Assembly (NCBI GenBank): GCA_045593985.1
Contig: JAZNXR010000091.1
Location: 1-12,884 of the forward strand
Source of the DNA: Colimorpha_A sp045593985
GTDB lineage: Bacteria > Bacillota > Clostridia > Oscillospirales > CAG-272
Direction of reading: 5' to 3'
Length of the DNA: 12,884 bases
Part shown: one piece after another, positions 7,102 to 12,884 of the stretch
How positions within the stretch are numbered: position 1 is the stretch's first letter
How the letters are laid out: each line of letters starts with the position of its first letter
Program-made: the position numbers and the translations under genes
Notes under the pieces: generated by a model
Seen by the model: only the letters and a program-made list of their open reading frames with translations
Databases searched by the model: none
What the model was told of the DNA's origin: nothing

Positions 7102-7959
7102 TCACTCCACCGTGCTGACAAGCATCGTTGCTCTGCCGCTTACTTCGGTGCGGCAGCCTTGCGGGACATAGACGCTTCCGCCCTTTTTCGCGGCGATATC
7201 ACCGACTCTCACCTCGCCGTCAAGAACGAGGATATGCGCAAATTCGGTCGGGGTGATCTCGAATTCACCGTCAAGGTCAATTTTATCGACCGTGAAATAT
7301 CGGCATTTTGCAAGTCTTCGTGATTTTCCGTAGGGATAACTCGTTTCCTCTCCGACCTGACCGTAGGGAAGTGTCGGCGGGACGGTATCCGTTACATCCA
7401 GCGCTTTTTCAACGTGAAGCTGACGCGGCTTGCCGTCTGCTCCGAGTCTGCCGTAGTCTGACACACGGTAGGTCGTATTGGAGCTTTGCTGGATCTCTGC
7501 GATAAGAATTCCTGCACCGATTGCGTGAAGCGTTCCCGACGGAATGAAGAAAACGTCGCCACGGCGAACGGGAACGTAATTCATGACCTCGTCAAGGGTG
7601 TTATCCCGGATTCGGCGCTCAAATTCTTCCTTCGTAATTTCCTTTTTGAAGCCGTATATGAGCTGTGCGCCTTCTTCGCAGTCAACGATGTACCACATTT
7701 CGGTCTTGCCCGGCTCATTTTCGACTCGATATGCATATTCGTCGCTCGGATGCACCTGAACGGACAGCTTATCACGGGCATCTATCAGCTTAACGAGGAT
7801 CGGAATTTCTGCGTCAATATTGCGCCCGTCCTTATGGCTCGAAAGCATCCACGCCTCGGCAACCCTTTCGCCCTCATATTCAAATCCGAATTCGGTTTTC
7901 AGGCGGTCGCCGCCCCAGATATAATCCTTCAAAACAGGTCTTAAAAGTGTCGTTTTCAT
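7102..7959 (-). CDS. manA: Mannose-6-phosphate isomerase, class I
   Basis: A 285-aa cupin-fold isomerase interconverting mannose-6-phosphate and fructose-6-phosphate in the cytosol. The metal-site motifs are present: SVQVHP (Gln68, His70), KTEMWY (Glu87) and SGTLHAIG (His145). The conserved active-site stretch TTYRVSDYGR (162-171) follows. The short form resembles Firmicutes ManA/Pmi (about 315 aa) rather than the ~390-aa enterobacterial enzyme, and is slightly shorter than usual. The ATG at 7959 has GGGAG upstream, located inside the end of alaX; the two genes overlap by 4 bp (ATGA), implying translational coupling. It could serve mannose catabolism or GDP-mannose supply; no neighbouring gene decides which. 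Confidence 0.95.
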   Translation of the reverse strand: MKTTLLRPVLKDYIWGGDRLKTEFGFEYEGERVAEAWMLSSHKDGRNIDAEIPILVKLIDARDKLSVQVHPSDEYAYRVENEPGKTEMWYIVDCEEGAQLIYGFKKEITKEEFERRIRDNTLDEVMNYVPVRRGDVFFIPSGTLHAIGAGILIAEIQQSSNTTYRVSDYGRLGADGKPRQLHVEKALDVTDTVPPTLPYGQVGEETSYPYGKSRRLAKCRYFTVDKIDLDGEFEITPTEFAHILVLDGEVRVGDIAAKKGGSVYVPQGCRTEVSGRATMLVSTVE

Positions 7960-9131
7960 ATATTTTCTCCCTCAAAAAGCACCGAAATTGCATCTTTTTT
8001 TGCAAAAACCGTTCCGCAAATTACATCCTTGCCGCCGCCTCGGGCATTTAGCAAGACTTTCATTTCGGCAAAAATTTTCTGCGCATTTTTCCCTGCGATA
8101 ACGAAGGAATAAGCGCCCTCCTCGCCGCCAAGGACAACCGAGGTGTCGGCTTTTTTCAGCATCGATAGGCAAAGCGAGCGAAGCACCCTTTGATCCTTTC
8201 GTTCGTCAAAAATCACGGCGAGCTCGCCGCCTTCATGAGAAGCACAGATCAGTGCATTTATTTTCTCGTTAAGAAACGATATTTCATTTTTGAGAAGCTT
8301 GTTTTCTTCCCCCAATGCGCTTACCGCAGAAATCACGTCGGGGCCGTTCGGCTTTGCCGAAAGAAGAACGGAAAGCGCCTTGATCCCCTCAAAATCGGCT
8401 CTTGCTCGGCAGACGGCATCCTCCGCGGTCAGAATATGAACGCGCGTGCCGCCCTTATATTTATAGCTGTCAACGATTTTGAAGAAGCCGATTTTGCCTG
8501 TTTCGCTAACGTGCGGAGCGCAGCAGGCACATTTATCGACCGAGCCGTTTTCTCCTATCATAACGATACGGACGTCCTCTGTCAGCTCTAATTTGCTTCT
8601 GTATTCGAGCGTTTTAAGCTCATTTTCGGAGGGAAAAAAGGGATAAACTGCGTGATTTTCACGGATTATGCGATTTACCTCGTCCTCGGCGTCATTAAGC
8701 TGCTCGGTAGATATAACGCCGTCAAAATCGCAGGTCGTATCGACCGTTCCGAGATGAAATCCGACGTTAGACAGCCCGTATTTTTTATTAAGTACGCTCG
8801 ACAGGATATGCTCTGCCGTGTGTGCGCACATTTTTCTTAAACGCTCGGGATAATCGATCGTCCCTTGAGCCTTTGCGCCGACCTCGATAGGTGAAGAAAC
8901 GGTATGAATTATCTCGCCGTTGAGGACACGGACGTCGCTTACACGAATACCGTTCAGCGTGCCGAGATCGCAGCTCTGTCCTCCACCCGTCGGAAAGAAC
9001 GCCGTGCGGTCGAGAATGACCTTATATTCGCCCTCTCCGCCCTCGCACGACAAAACCGTCGCCTCAAAGGCCGAAACGGACGAGTCCTTTTCGTATATTC
9101 TTTCTGTGTTTTTTATCTTTCTTTCGGTCAT
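7956..9131 (-). CDS. AlaX-type alanyl-tRNA editing protein with DHHA1 domain
   Basis: A 391-aa free-standing homologue of the AlaRS editing and C-terminal regions, expected to hydrolyse Ser- or Gly-mischarged tRNA-Ala in trans. The N-terminal beta-barrel (about 15-95) contains the family stretch AFFPTGGGQ-x-x-D-x-G. The editing zinc ligands are visible: His104 and His108 in HTAEHIL, and Cys203 with His207 in CACCAPH (the C-x-x-x-H motif). A heptad-like helix follows (about 262-290), then a DHHA1 domain ending in a glycine-rich NARGGGKDVICG motif. The AlaRS aminoacylation core is absent. The ATG at 9131 has GGAG 6 nt upstream; the TTG four codons earlier lacks a ribosome site. It is the first gene of a two-gene operon with manA. 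Confidence 0.9.
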   Translation of the reverse strand: MTERKIKNTERIYEKDSSVSAFEATVLSCEGGEGEYKVILDRTAFFPTGGGQSCDLGTLNGIRVSDVRVLNGEIIHTVSSPIEVGAKAQGTIDYPERLRKMCAHTAEHILSSVLNKKYGLSNVGFHLGTVDTTCDFDGVISTEQLNDAEDEVNRIIRENHAVYPFFPSENELKTLEYRSKLELTEDVRIVMIGENGSVDKCACCAPHVSETGKIGFFKIVDSYKYKGGTRVHILTAEDAVCRARADFEGIKALSVLLSAKPNGPDVISAVSALGEENKLLKNEISFLNEKINALICASHEGGELAVIFDERKDQRVLRSLCLSMLKKADTSVVLGGEEGAYSFVIAGKNAQKIFAEMKVLLNARGGGKDVICGTVFAKKDAISVLFEGENI

Positions 9132-9160
9132 ATTCTGCTCCAAATATGCTTTATGGCTCT

Positions 9161-9189
9161 ATTATATAACAAAAAAGGGCGTTTGTCGA
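9161..9189 (-). promoter_or_regulatory. Sigma-A promoter of alaX-manA
   Basis: On the minus strand there is TCGACA (9184-9189), 17 bp, then TATAAT (9161-9166). Transcription would start near 9154, about 23 nt before the alaX ATG. A 7-bp inverted repeat, AAGGGCG (9175-9181) and CGCCCTT (9204-9210), straddles the -35 box and touches the divergent promoter's -35, so it is a candidate operator. Confidence 0.7.
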
Positions 9190-9208
9190 GGGTTTTGATA
9201 AATCGCCC

Positions 9209-9237
9209 TTGAAAAAAGCGGAAAAGCATTGTATAAT
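9209..9237 (+). promoter_or_regulatory. Divergent sigma-A promoter toward the esterase operon
   Basis: TTGAAA (9209-9214), 17 bp, TATAAT (9232-9237). The first downstream gene on this strand starts at 9486, so the transcript would carry a leader of about 240 nt that includes the palindromic repeat at 9311-9427. No equally good promoter was seen between the repeat and the gene. Confidence 0.7.
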
Positions 9238-9310
9238 GGGAAAAGATGAGACTCGTTATGCCTCAATGATTCAATCCATTACAGACAATTAACCGCTTTG
9301 GCACATAATA

Positions 9311-9427
9311 GGCTCCCTTGTGTAAAGGGAGCTCCGCGAAGCGGTGAGGGATTGTAACTTAAGCGTTCTCTACTCCTTACAATCCCTCCGTCAACTGCGT
9401 TGACACCTCCCTTTGCACAAGGGAGGC
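9311..9427. repeat. Long palindromic (MITE-like) intergenic repeat
   Basis: Two arms of about 47-50 bp, 9311-9358 and 9378-9427, are imperfect inverted copies around a ~19-bp centre. Each arm contains its own small hairpins: GGCTCCCTT...AAGGGAGCT with CCGC-GAA-GCGG in the left, and GTCAAC-TGC-GTTGAC with CCTCCCTT...AAGGGAGG in the right. GAGGGATTGTAA and its complement face the centre. It has no coding capacity and resembles non-autonomous palindromic repeats common in gut Clostridia. As RNA it would form one large stem in the leader of the esterase operon. Confidence 0.8.
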
Positions 9428-9485
9428 TTACAGCGAATCGCCACACCGTATCTATACATTCACGAAAGAAAGGTGAGAAATCCCC

Positions 9486-10301
9486 ATGCCCTACGATATA
9501 ATAATTCTCGGCGGTCAGTCAAACGCCGAGGGAACCGGTCTCGGGCCGACAACTGTGCCTTACCAGGTCGACGAAAACATCCTTATGCTGCGTGACGGCG
9601 GAAAATACGGCTACGAGGAGCAAGAGGACGGCTCAATGAAATATTTCGTTACCGAGCCGTACACCTTTGTGACCGAAATTGCAAAAGAGCGAAATGACGG
9701 CACGCAAAGCTACGGAATGTTTGCTCTCACGTTTGCCAAGAAATATATTGAAGCAGGACTGCTTGACGAGGGCAGAAAGCTTCTCATCATAAACGGCGCT
9801 TCGGGCGGCACCGGCTTTGCCGGCAAGCAGTGGGGAATCGGAAACGTGCTCCATACACGCCTTACTCTTATGATGAAAGAGGCTAAAAAGGACGGTGACG
9901 ACAGATTCGTCGCATTCCTCTGGCATCAGGGCGAGCACGATGCATTTGAAAACGCCGAGGCTCCTGCCGAAAGACGCCGTGAATTTTACCGTGCCGACCT
10001 TGCCGCAACCGTCAGCGACATAAGAAGAAAGGCGAACGACAGCTCCCTTCCCTTTATTGCGGGCGAGTTCGTTTCGGAATGGAAGGACAAAAACGCAGAT
10101 GCCTGTGACGCTGTTCTTGCCGCAACAAGTGACGTTTGTGCCGACCTCGGAAGCGGAAGGCTCGTTATGGCGCGCGATCTTCCGTCAAACAACCAGACGG
10201 TCGGAAACGGCGACGATATTCACTTCTGCCGTGAGTCGCTTCGCATACTCGGAGAGAGATATTTCGACGCATTCTGCGAAATTAAAGGATTGAACAAATG
10301 A
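9486..10301 (+). CDS. SGNH-type carbohydrate acetylesterase (SASA / sialate O-acetylesterase-like)
   Basis: A 271-aa serine esterase of the SASA type (the family covering sialate O-acetylesterases and CE6-like acetylxylan esterases). It removes O-acetyl groups from sugars or glycans. Motifs: nucleophile Ser12 in LGGQSNAEG near the N-terminus, NGASGG (103-108) as a likely oxyanion-loop element, WHQGE (146-150), and DDIHF (243-247) supplying the catalytic Asp and His246. There is no signal peptide, so it is likely cytoplasmic. The ATG at 9486 has AAAGGTGA about 10 nt upstream. It is the first gene of a three-gene operon and overlaps the next by 4 bp. It is not adjacent to any sialic acid or xylan genes, so the natural substrate is open. 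Confidence 0.88.
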   Translation: MPYDIIILGGQSNAEGTGLGPTTVPYQVDENILMLRDGGKYGYEEQEDGSMKYFVTEPYTFVTEIAKERNDGTQSYGMFALTFAKKYIEAGLLDEGRKLLIINGASGGTGFAGKQWGIGNVLHTRLTLMMKEAKKDGDDRFVAFLWHQGEHDAFENAEAPAERRREFYRADLAATVSDIRRKANDSSLPFIAGEFVSEWKDKNADACDAVLAATSDVCADLGSGRLVMARDLPSNNQTVGNGDDIHFCRESLRILGERYFDAFCEIKGLNK

Positions 10302-10636
10302 GCGACGGTCTTGAAGTAAAGCGCTTTTCAAAAAATGACGGCGGATTTATCTGCGCACATTGCGGCAAGGAGGTTCATCCGCTGAAATACACGTCACGAA
10401 ACCATTGTCCCTTTTGCCTCTGGTCGCTCCATCTTGACGTGAATCCCGGCGACCGGGCAAGCGACTGCGGAGGCGCTCTTGAGCCGATATCGGCCGTCCC
10501 CGATCCGAAAAAGGGCTATATAATAACGCACCGCTGTGTAAAATGCGGCGCGATCCGCCGAAACAAGGCGTGTACCGAGGCGAAGGATCAGCCCGATGAT
10601 ATTAAAAAAATAATTGCCCTTACCGTGGCAAAATAA
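10298..10636 (+). CDS. RNHCP domain zinc-ribbon protein
   Basis: A 112-aa protein matching the RNHCP domain family, named for the motif seen here at residues 34-38 within RNHCPFCLWSLH. Cysteine pairs C19-x-x-C22, C37-x-x-C40 and C80-x-x-C83, plus Cys57, suggest one or two zinc sites. The family's function is unknown; the treble-clef-like Cys pattern is compatible with RNA or protein binding. The start overlaps the esterase stop (ATGA), indicating translational coupling, and the next gene follows after 11 bp. Confidence 0.88.
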   Translation: MSDGLEVKRFSKNDGGFICAHCGKEVHPLKYTSRNHCPFCLWSLHLDVNPGDRASDCGGALEPISAVPDPKKGYIITHRCVKCGAIRRNKACTEAKDQPDDIKKIIALTVAK

Positions 10637-10647
10637 GGAGAATATAT

Positions 10648-11751
10648 ATGTTTATAAATATGGGTGCGAAAATACGTGTTTTCCGTCTGAAAAAGGAGAT
10701 CACGCAGGATGCGCTTGCACAGTATCTTAACGTAAACTGCAAGGATATCATCGCCTGGGAAACGGGCGACAGCTATCCCCCGATCGAGCTTATCCCCGTG
10801 CTTGCAAGCTACTTCGGTGTTTCGACAGACGAGCTTATGTGCATGGACGAGTTCGATAACGAGGACAGGATCAAGGAATACGTTGATATGTTCCACGAGA
10901 AGGTCTCCGTCGGCAATATCAAGGAGGCCCTTGACGTAATTCGTGAGGGAGTAATGTATTTCCCCGAGGAATACCGTCTTAAATGCCTTCTCATGTACGG
11001 CCTTTACCTCAGCTGCGACCGTCCTGCGATGGTCAAGCATTATTCGGGCGAGCTTCTCTCTATCGGAGACGAAATTCTCGGTAACTGCACTGACGACGCC
11101 ATTCGCCTTGAAGCAAAGCGACTTCTCTGCCTGCACTATTACGAGGATCTTCGTGATACCGACAGCGCTCGTGAGATCGCAATGTCCCTCCCCGGCAGAA
11201 AGATCTGCCGTGAGGATATGCTTCCGATAATCTCGGAGGGCGAGGCGAAAATTGCCGCAATAAAGGAAAATATATCCTCTTATACGGCTCACCTTATCAG
11301 CGCAATAATGGAATACGTTGATAACAACACCGAGCTTAAAGCGAAGGAAAAGCTTGAGCTGTGTGCCGTAGCACGAGGAATTCGTGAGGCGGTTTATCCC
11401 GACGGCGATATTTTTGAGGGAGCATATACTCATATGATGCTTCTTAAGGACATGGCTGTTCTTCTTATGTCGCTCGACTGCCACGAGGAGGCACTCGACT
11501 GTCTTACCGACTGCGCAAAAACCGCAAACGAGTTTGATAATCTTCCGAAGTCGCTTCCTCACACCTCTCCCCTCGTTAATGGAATGAAATTCTCGAAGCC
11601 CCAGCTTCAGATTCCGCAGAAGCACAAAAAGACGCCGCTCCGTGACATCTTTATGAACGAGGTTATGCCGCTTCAATGCTTTGACGCCGTCAAGTATAAC
11701 CCGAGAATAACCGATATCTGCAATATCTTCACGCAGAAGGATGAAGAATAA
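10648..11751 (+). CDS. XRE-family HTH regulator with long helical C-terminal region
   Basis: A 367-aa protein. Residues about 5-64 form a Cro/CI-type helix-turn-helix (KIRVFRLKKEITQDALAQYL, then AWETGDSYPP, and YFGVSTDEL). The remaining ~300 residues are predicted largely helical, with Leu/Ala/Tyr periodicity reminiscent of TPR-like sensor regions (e.g. about 70-200 and 235-290). I do not recognise a specific ligand domain. The ATG at 10648 has AAGGAG 7 nt upstream; Met5 is a less well-spaced alternative. It is the last gene of the esterase-RNHCP operon. It could autoregulate the operon, but no operator is evident. The target genes are unknown. Confidence 0.8.
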   Translation: MFINMGAKIRVFRLKKEITQDALAQYLNVNCKDIIAWETGDSYPPIELIPVLASYFGVSTDELMCMDEFDNEDRIKEYVDMFHEKVSVGNIKEALDVIREGVMYFPEEYRLKCLLMYGLYLSCDRPAMVKHYSGELLSIGDEILGNCTDDAIRLEAKRLLCLHYYEDLRDTDSAREIAMSLPGRKICREDMLPIISEGEAKIAAIKENISSYTAHLISAIMEYVDNNTELKAKEKLELCAVARGIREAVYPDGDIFEGAYTHMMLLKDMAVLLMSLDCHEEALDCLTDCAKTANEFDNLPKSLPHTSPLVNGMKFSKPQLQIPQKHKKTPLRDIFMNEVMPLQCFDAVKYNPRITDICNIFTQKDEE

Positions 11752-11778
11752 TAAAAAGCACCCGTTTGGGTGCTTTTT
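11749..11778. terminator. Terminator between the XRE gene and the small HTH gene (repeat copy 1)
   Basis: A perfect 11-bp stem, AAAAAGCACCC (11753-11763) and GGGTGCTTTTT (11768-11778), loop GTTT, with A/T-rich flanks so that it works on both strands. The 30 bp from 11749 to 11778 recur at 12341-12370 with one loop difference (T versus C). Confidence 0.88.
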
Positions 11779-11790
11779 TAATCGTCAAAA

Positions 11791-11988
11791 TTACTGCTTA
11801 TACTCCGCTATATCTTCAATCCTGCAATCGAGAGCAGCGCAAAGCTTGTCAAGCGTCTTGGTCTCAATATTGTCATTTGCTTTAAGACGGCGCACGGTCT
11901 TGCTGTCTATACCGCATTCCTCACGAAGCTTGTAAGTAGATACACCCTTTTCCTTCATTGTTTTCCAAAGCTTGTCGAATACTATCAT
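11791..11988 (-). CDS. Small Cro/CI-type HTH DNA-binding protein
   Basis: A 65-aa protein that is essentially a single helix-turn-helix of the Cro/CI class (HTH_26-like). Helices run from FDKLWKTMKEKG through STYKLREECG and the recognition segment DSKTVRRLKAN, to TLDKLCAALDCRIEDI. The length is typical of phage- or element-borne repressors. The ATG at 11988 follows an excellent GGAGGT site at 6 nt. It is convergent with the XRE gene and divergent from the 59-aa gene at 12145. The 156-bp intergenic region holds repeated GGGG(T/A)TATAATC sites, which this protein is the obvious candidate to bind. That is inference. Confidence 0.88.
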   Translation of the reverse strand: MIVFDKLWKTMKEKGVSTYKLREECGIDSKTVRRLKANDNIETKTLDKLCAALDCRIEDIAEYKQ

Positions 11989-12004
11989 TATATAACCTCC
12001 ATAC

Positions 12005-12033
12005 TTGACTTTTATTATTATGGGGGTTATAAT
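12005..12033 (+). promoter_or_regulatory. Sigma-A promoter toward the 59-aa gene
   Basis: TTGACT (12005-12010), 17 bp, TATAAT (12028-12033). Transcription would start near 12040, leaving a ~105-nt leader before the ATG at 12145. The leader contains the palindrome 12046-12060 and a weak hairpin AAAACG-GGG-CGTTTT (12068-12082) followed by TT, which might attenuate. No clear minus-strand promoter for the HTH gene was found; a -10-like TATAAC lies opposite 12027-12032 without a good -35. Confidence 0.65.
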
Positions 12034-12060
12034 CTAAATTATTAAGGGGATATAATCCCC
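12022..12060. promoter_or_regulatory. Candidate operators: repeated GGGG(T/A)TATAATC
   Basis: GGGGTTATAATC (12023-12034) and GGGGATATAATC (12046-12057) are direct repeats 23 bp apart. The second is completed to a perfect palindrome GGGGAT-ATA-ATCCCC (12046-12060). The first covers the -10 box of the plus-strand promoter; the second lies just downstream of its start site. A protein bound here would block plus-strand transcription and could act on the HTH gene's own expression. Confidence 0.55.
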
Positions 12061-12144
12061 ATATAACAAAACGGGGCGTTTTTTGTGGAATTAAGACAAG
12101 CAATCCTTATCAATTCAACAAAAGAGTATAAAGGAGAAATAATT

Positions 12145-12324
12145 ATGGACTCAAATATAGAACAGCTTTTTGAAAAAGAATGTTATAGGGTGTTAGAGAA
12201 GATAAAAACAATATTAGAGGACGACAATCTGGATGATAAAGAATGCTTTGAAAAAATCGAAAGAATCGTGTGCCTGTTTGAAGAAATGGGAAGCGATTGC
12301 GGAATAAGACACGATTTTGGTTGA
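12145..12324 (+). CDS. Small acidic protein of unknown function
   Basis: A 59-aa protein, acidic and probably helical, ending in the motif CGIRHDFG. The ATG at 12145 has AAGGAG 8 nt upstream; a GTG at 12085 has none. A central segment DDNLDDKECFEKIERIVCLFEEMG looks like two amphipathic helices. I do not recognise a characterised family; small proteins with a Cys-Gly...His-Asp-Phe ending are something I associate with mobile elements, but from memory only. Codons are AT-rich (many AAA, ATA, TTA, AGA) compared with neighbouring genes, suggesting separate ancestry. It is divergent from the small HTH gene, with which it probably forms a regulated pair. Confidence 0.7.
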   Translation: MDSNIEQLFEKECYRVLEKIKTILEDDNLDDKECFEKIERIVCLFEEMGSDCGIRHDFG

Positions 12325-12340
12325 GAAAGAGAAGGGGCGA

Positions 12341-12374
12341 TAATAAAAAGCACCCGTTCGGGTGCTTTTTATTA
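12341..12374 (+). terminator. Terminator after the 59-aa gene (repeat copy 2)
   Basis: A perfect 15-bp stem, TAATAAAAAGCACCC (12341-12355) and GGGTGCTTTTTATTA (12360-12374), loop GTTC. It lies 16 nt after the stop codon. It matches the terminator at 11749-11778 over 30 bp with one difference. Confidence 0.9.
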
Positions 12375-12404
12375 TTTGGGAGCTTTATATGTTTCGCCAT
12401 GTTG

Positions 12405-12884
12405 TTGGCTCCCCCTTTGGGGGAGCTGTCGATGAAATCGACTGAGATGGTGTAGGGACAGGCGTCCTCGACTGTCCGCACAAAAGCGGTGTTACATTCC
12501 TTCGGAAACGGGAGGAGCAAGCCCCTCCCCTACAAAGGTATATTGAACGTCGATTTGTAGGGGGCGACGTCCTCGACGCCCCGTAGGGCGGGGGCTTGCT
12601 CCCGCCGTACAAAAAGATGTTACATTCCTTCCGAACACCTCATCCGTCGGCTTCGCCGACACCTTCCCCTGAGGGGAAGGCAAGACGGCGTGGCGAATAT
12701 TCGAGACGTTGTTTGTAGGGACAGGCGTCCTCGACTGTCCGCACAAAAGCGGTGTTACATCAGTTTGTGTTACCCTCTCCGGCACTTCGTGCCACCTCTC
12801 CCGGAGGGCGAGGCAAGAAACGTCTCGATGCTTTGCCACGTTGTTCGTAGGGCGGTGCCTTGGTGCCGCCGTTTCCAAAGGAAC
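12405..12884. repeat. Mosaic intergenic repeat region, right edge
   Basis: About 480 bp without a credible gene, built from several short repeat units. 12409-12450 carries GCTCCCCC-TTT-GGGGGAGC plus the hairpin GTCGAT-GAA-ATCGAC. A 47-nt unit at 12451-12497 recurs identically at 12714-12760 (GGACAG...CTGTCC arms). 12555-12584 is a TGTAGGG unit with core CGTCCTCGA, as at 48-77. 12616-12685 matches 85-158. 12781-12793 holds GGCAC-TTC-GTGCC. The last unit, from 12848, is GTAGGG followed by GC-rich arms. The open frames here are uninterrupted only because of low stop density and show no protein family. Confidence 0.75.

Noticed and set aside
9238..9485. Riboswitch in the long leader of the esterase operon
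   Set aside because: The leader is mostly a repeat-type palindrome found as a family in this window; no known aptamer motif was recognised.
10588..11676. 362-aa minus-strand open frame opposite the XRE regulator
   Set aside because: The plus-strand frame has a clear HTH domain, ribosome site and terminator. The antisense frame has none and results from codon bias.
12385..12878. Minus-strand open frames in the right-edge repeat region
   Set aside because: They are built from intergenic repeat units, contain repeated peptide segments and lack ribosome sites.
12405..12884. CRISPR array
   Set aside because: Repeats are of mixed families, irregularly spaced, palindromic throughout and without uniform unique spacers; no cas genes are present.

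Overview
The window looks like a chromosomal segment of a gut-type Clostridia bacterium (Bacillota, probably Oscillospirales/Ruminococcaceae-like). The reasons are strong AGGAGG-type ribosome binding sites, sigma-A promoters with 17-bp spacers, a GPH-transporter/GH2-glycosidase pair, a ydbST pair, and abundant short palindromic intergenic repeats of the kind common in those genomes. The taxonomic placement is inference. Eleven protein genes, one tRNA gene and several repeat families are supported. No phage structural genes, transposases or CRISPR arrays were seen.

Layout. 1-~190: mosaic intergenic repeats. 213-240: terminator. 249-4122 (minus): a two-gene sugar-use operon, a GPH-family sugar:cation symporter followed after 1 bp by a family 2 glycoside hydrolase with an odd ~100-residue Lys/Gly/Met-rich tail. 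4176-4316: divergent promoters. 4339-4798 (plus): two modules that each begin with the first 16 nt of tRNA-Leu and then depart into structured sequence, followed by the real tRNA-Leu(CAG). A perfect consensus promoter lies upstream of the first module, about 390 nt before the tRNA. 4897-6907 (plus): ydbS and ydbT homologues, membrane proteins with bacterial PH domains. 7020-7056: a shared convergent terminator. 7102-9131 (minus): an alanyl-tRNA editing protein (AlaX type) and class I mannose-6-phosphate isomerase, overlapping by 4 bp. 9161-9237: a second divergent promoter pair. 9311-9427: a long palindromic repeat. 9486-11751 (plus): SGNH/SASA-type carbohydrate esterase, RNHCP zinc-ribbon protein, and a 367-aa XRE-type regulator. 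11749-12370: a small AT-rich cassette, a 65-aa Cro/CI-like HTH protein divergent from a 59-aa unknown protein, bracketed by two near-identical 30-bp terminator repeats. ~12405-12884: more mosaic intergenic repeats of the same families as at position 1.

How it fits together. The transporter and GH2 enzyme form an import-and-hydrolyse unit for a small glycoside. The phosphomannose isomerase feeds mannose-6-P into glycolysis or supplies it for glycan synthesis. The esterase could deacetylate sugars or glycans. These are separate transcription units, and nothing in the sequence ties them into one pathway.

The least explained parts are the tRNA-Leu-headed modules (conserved head and tail, variable middle, and a stem that appears to covary between the copies) and the HTH/59-aa cassette with repeated GGGG(T/A)TATAATC sites over its promoter. 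Most of the rest is ordinary housekeeping and accessory gene content.
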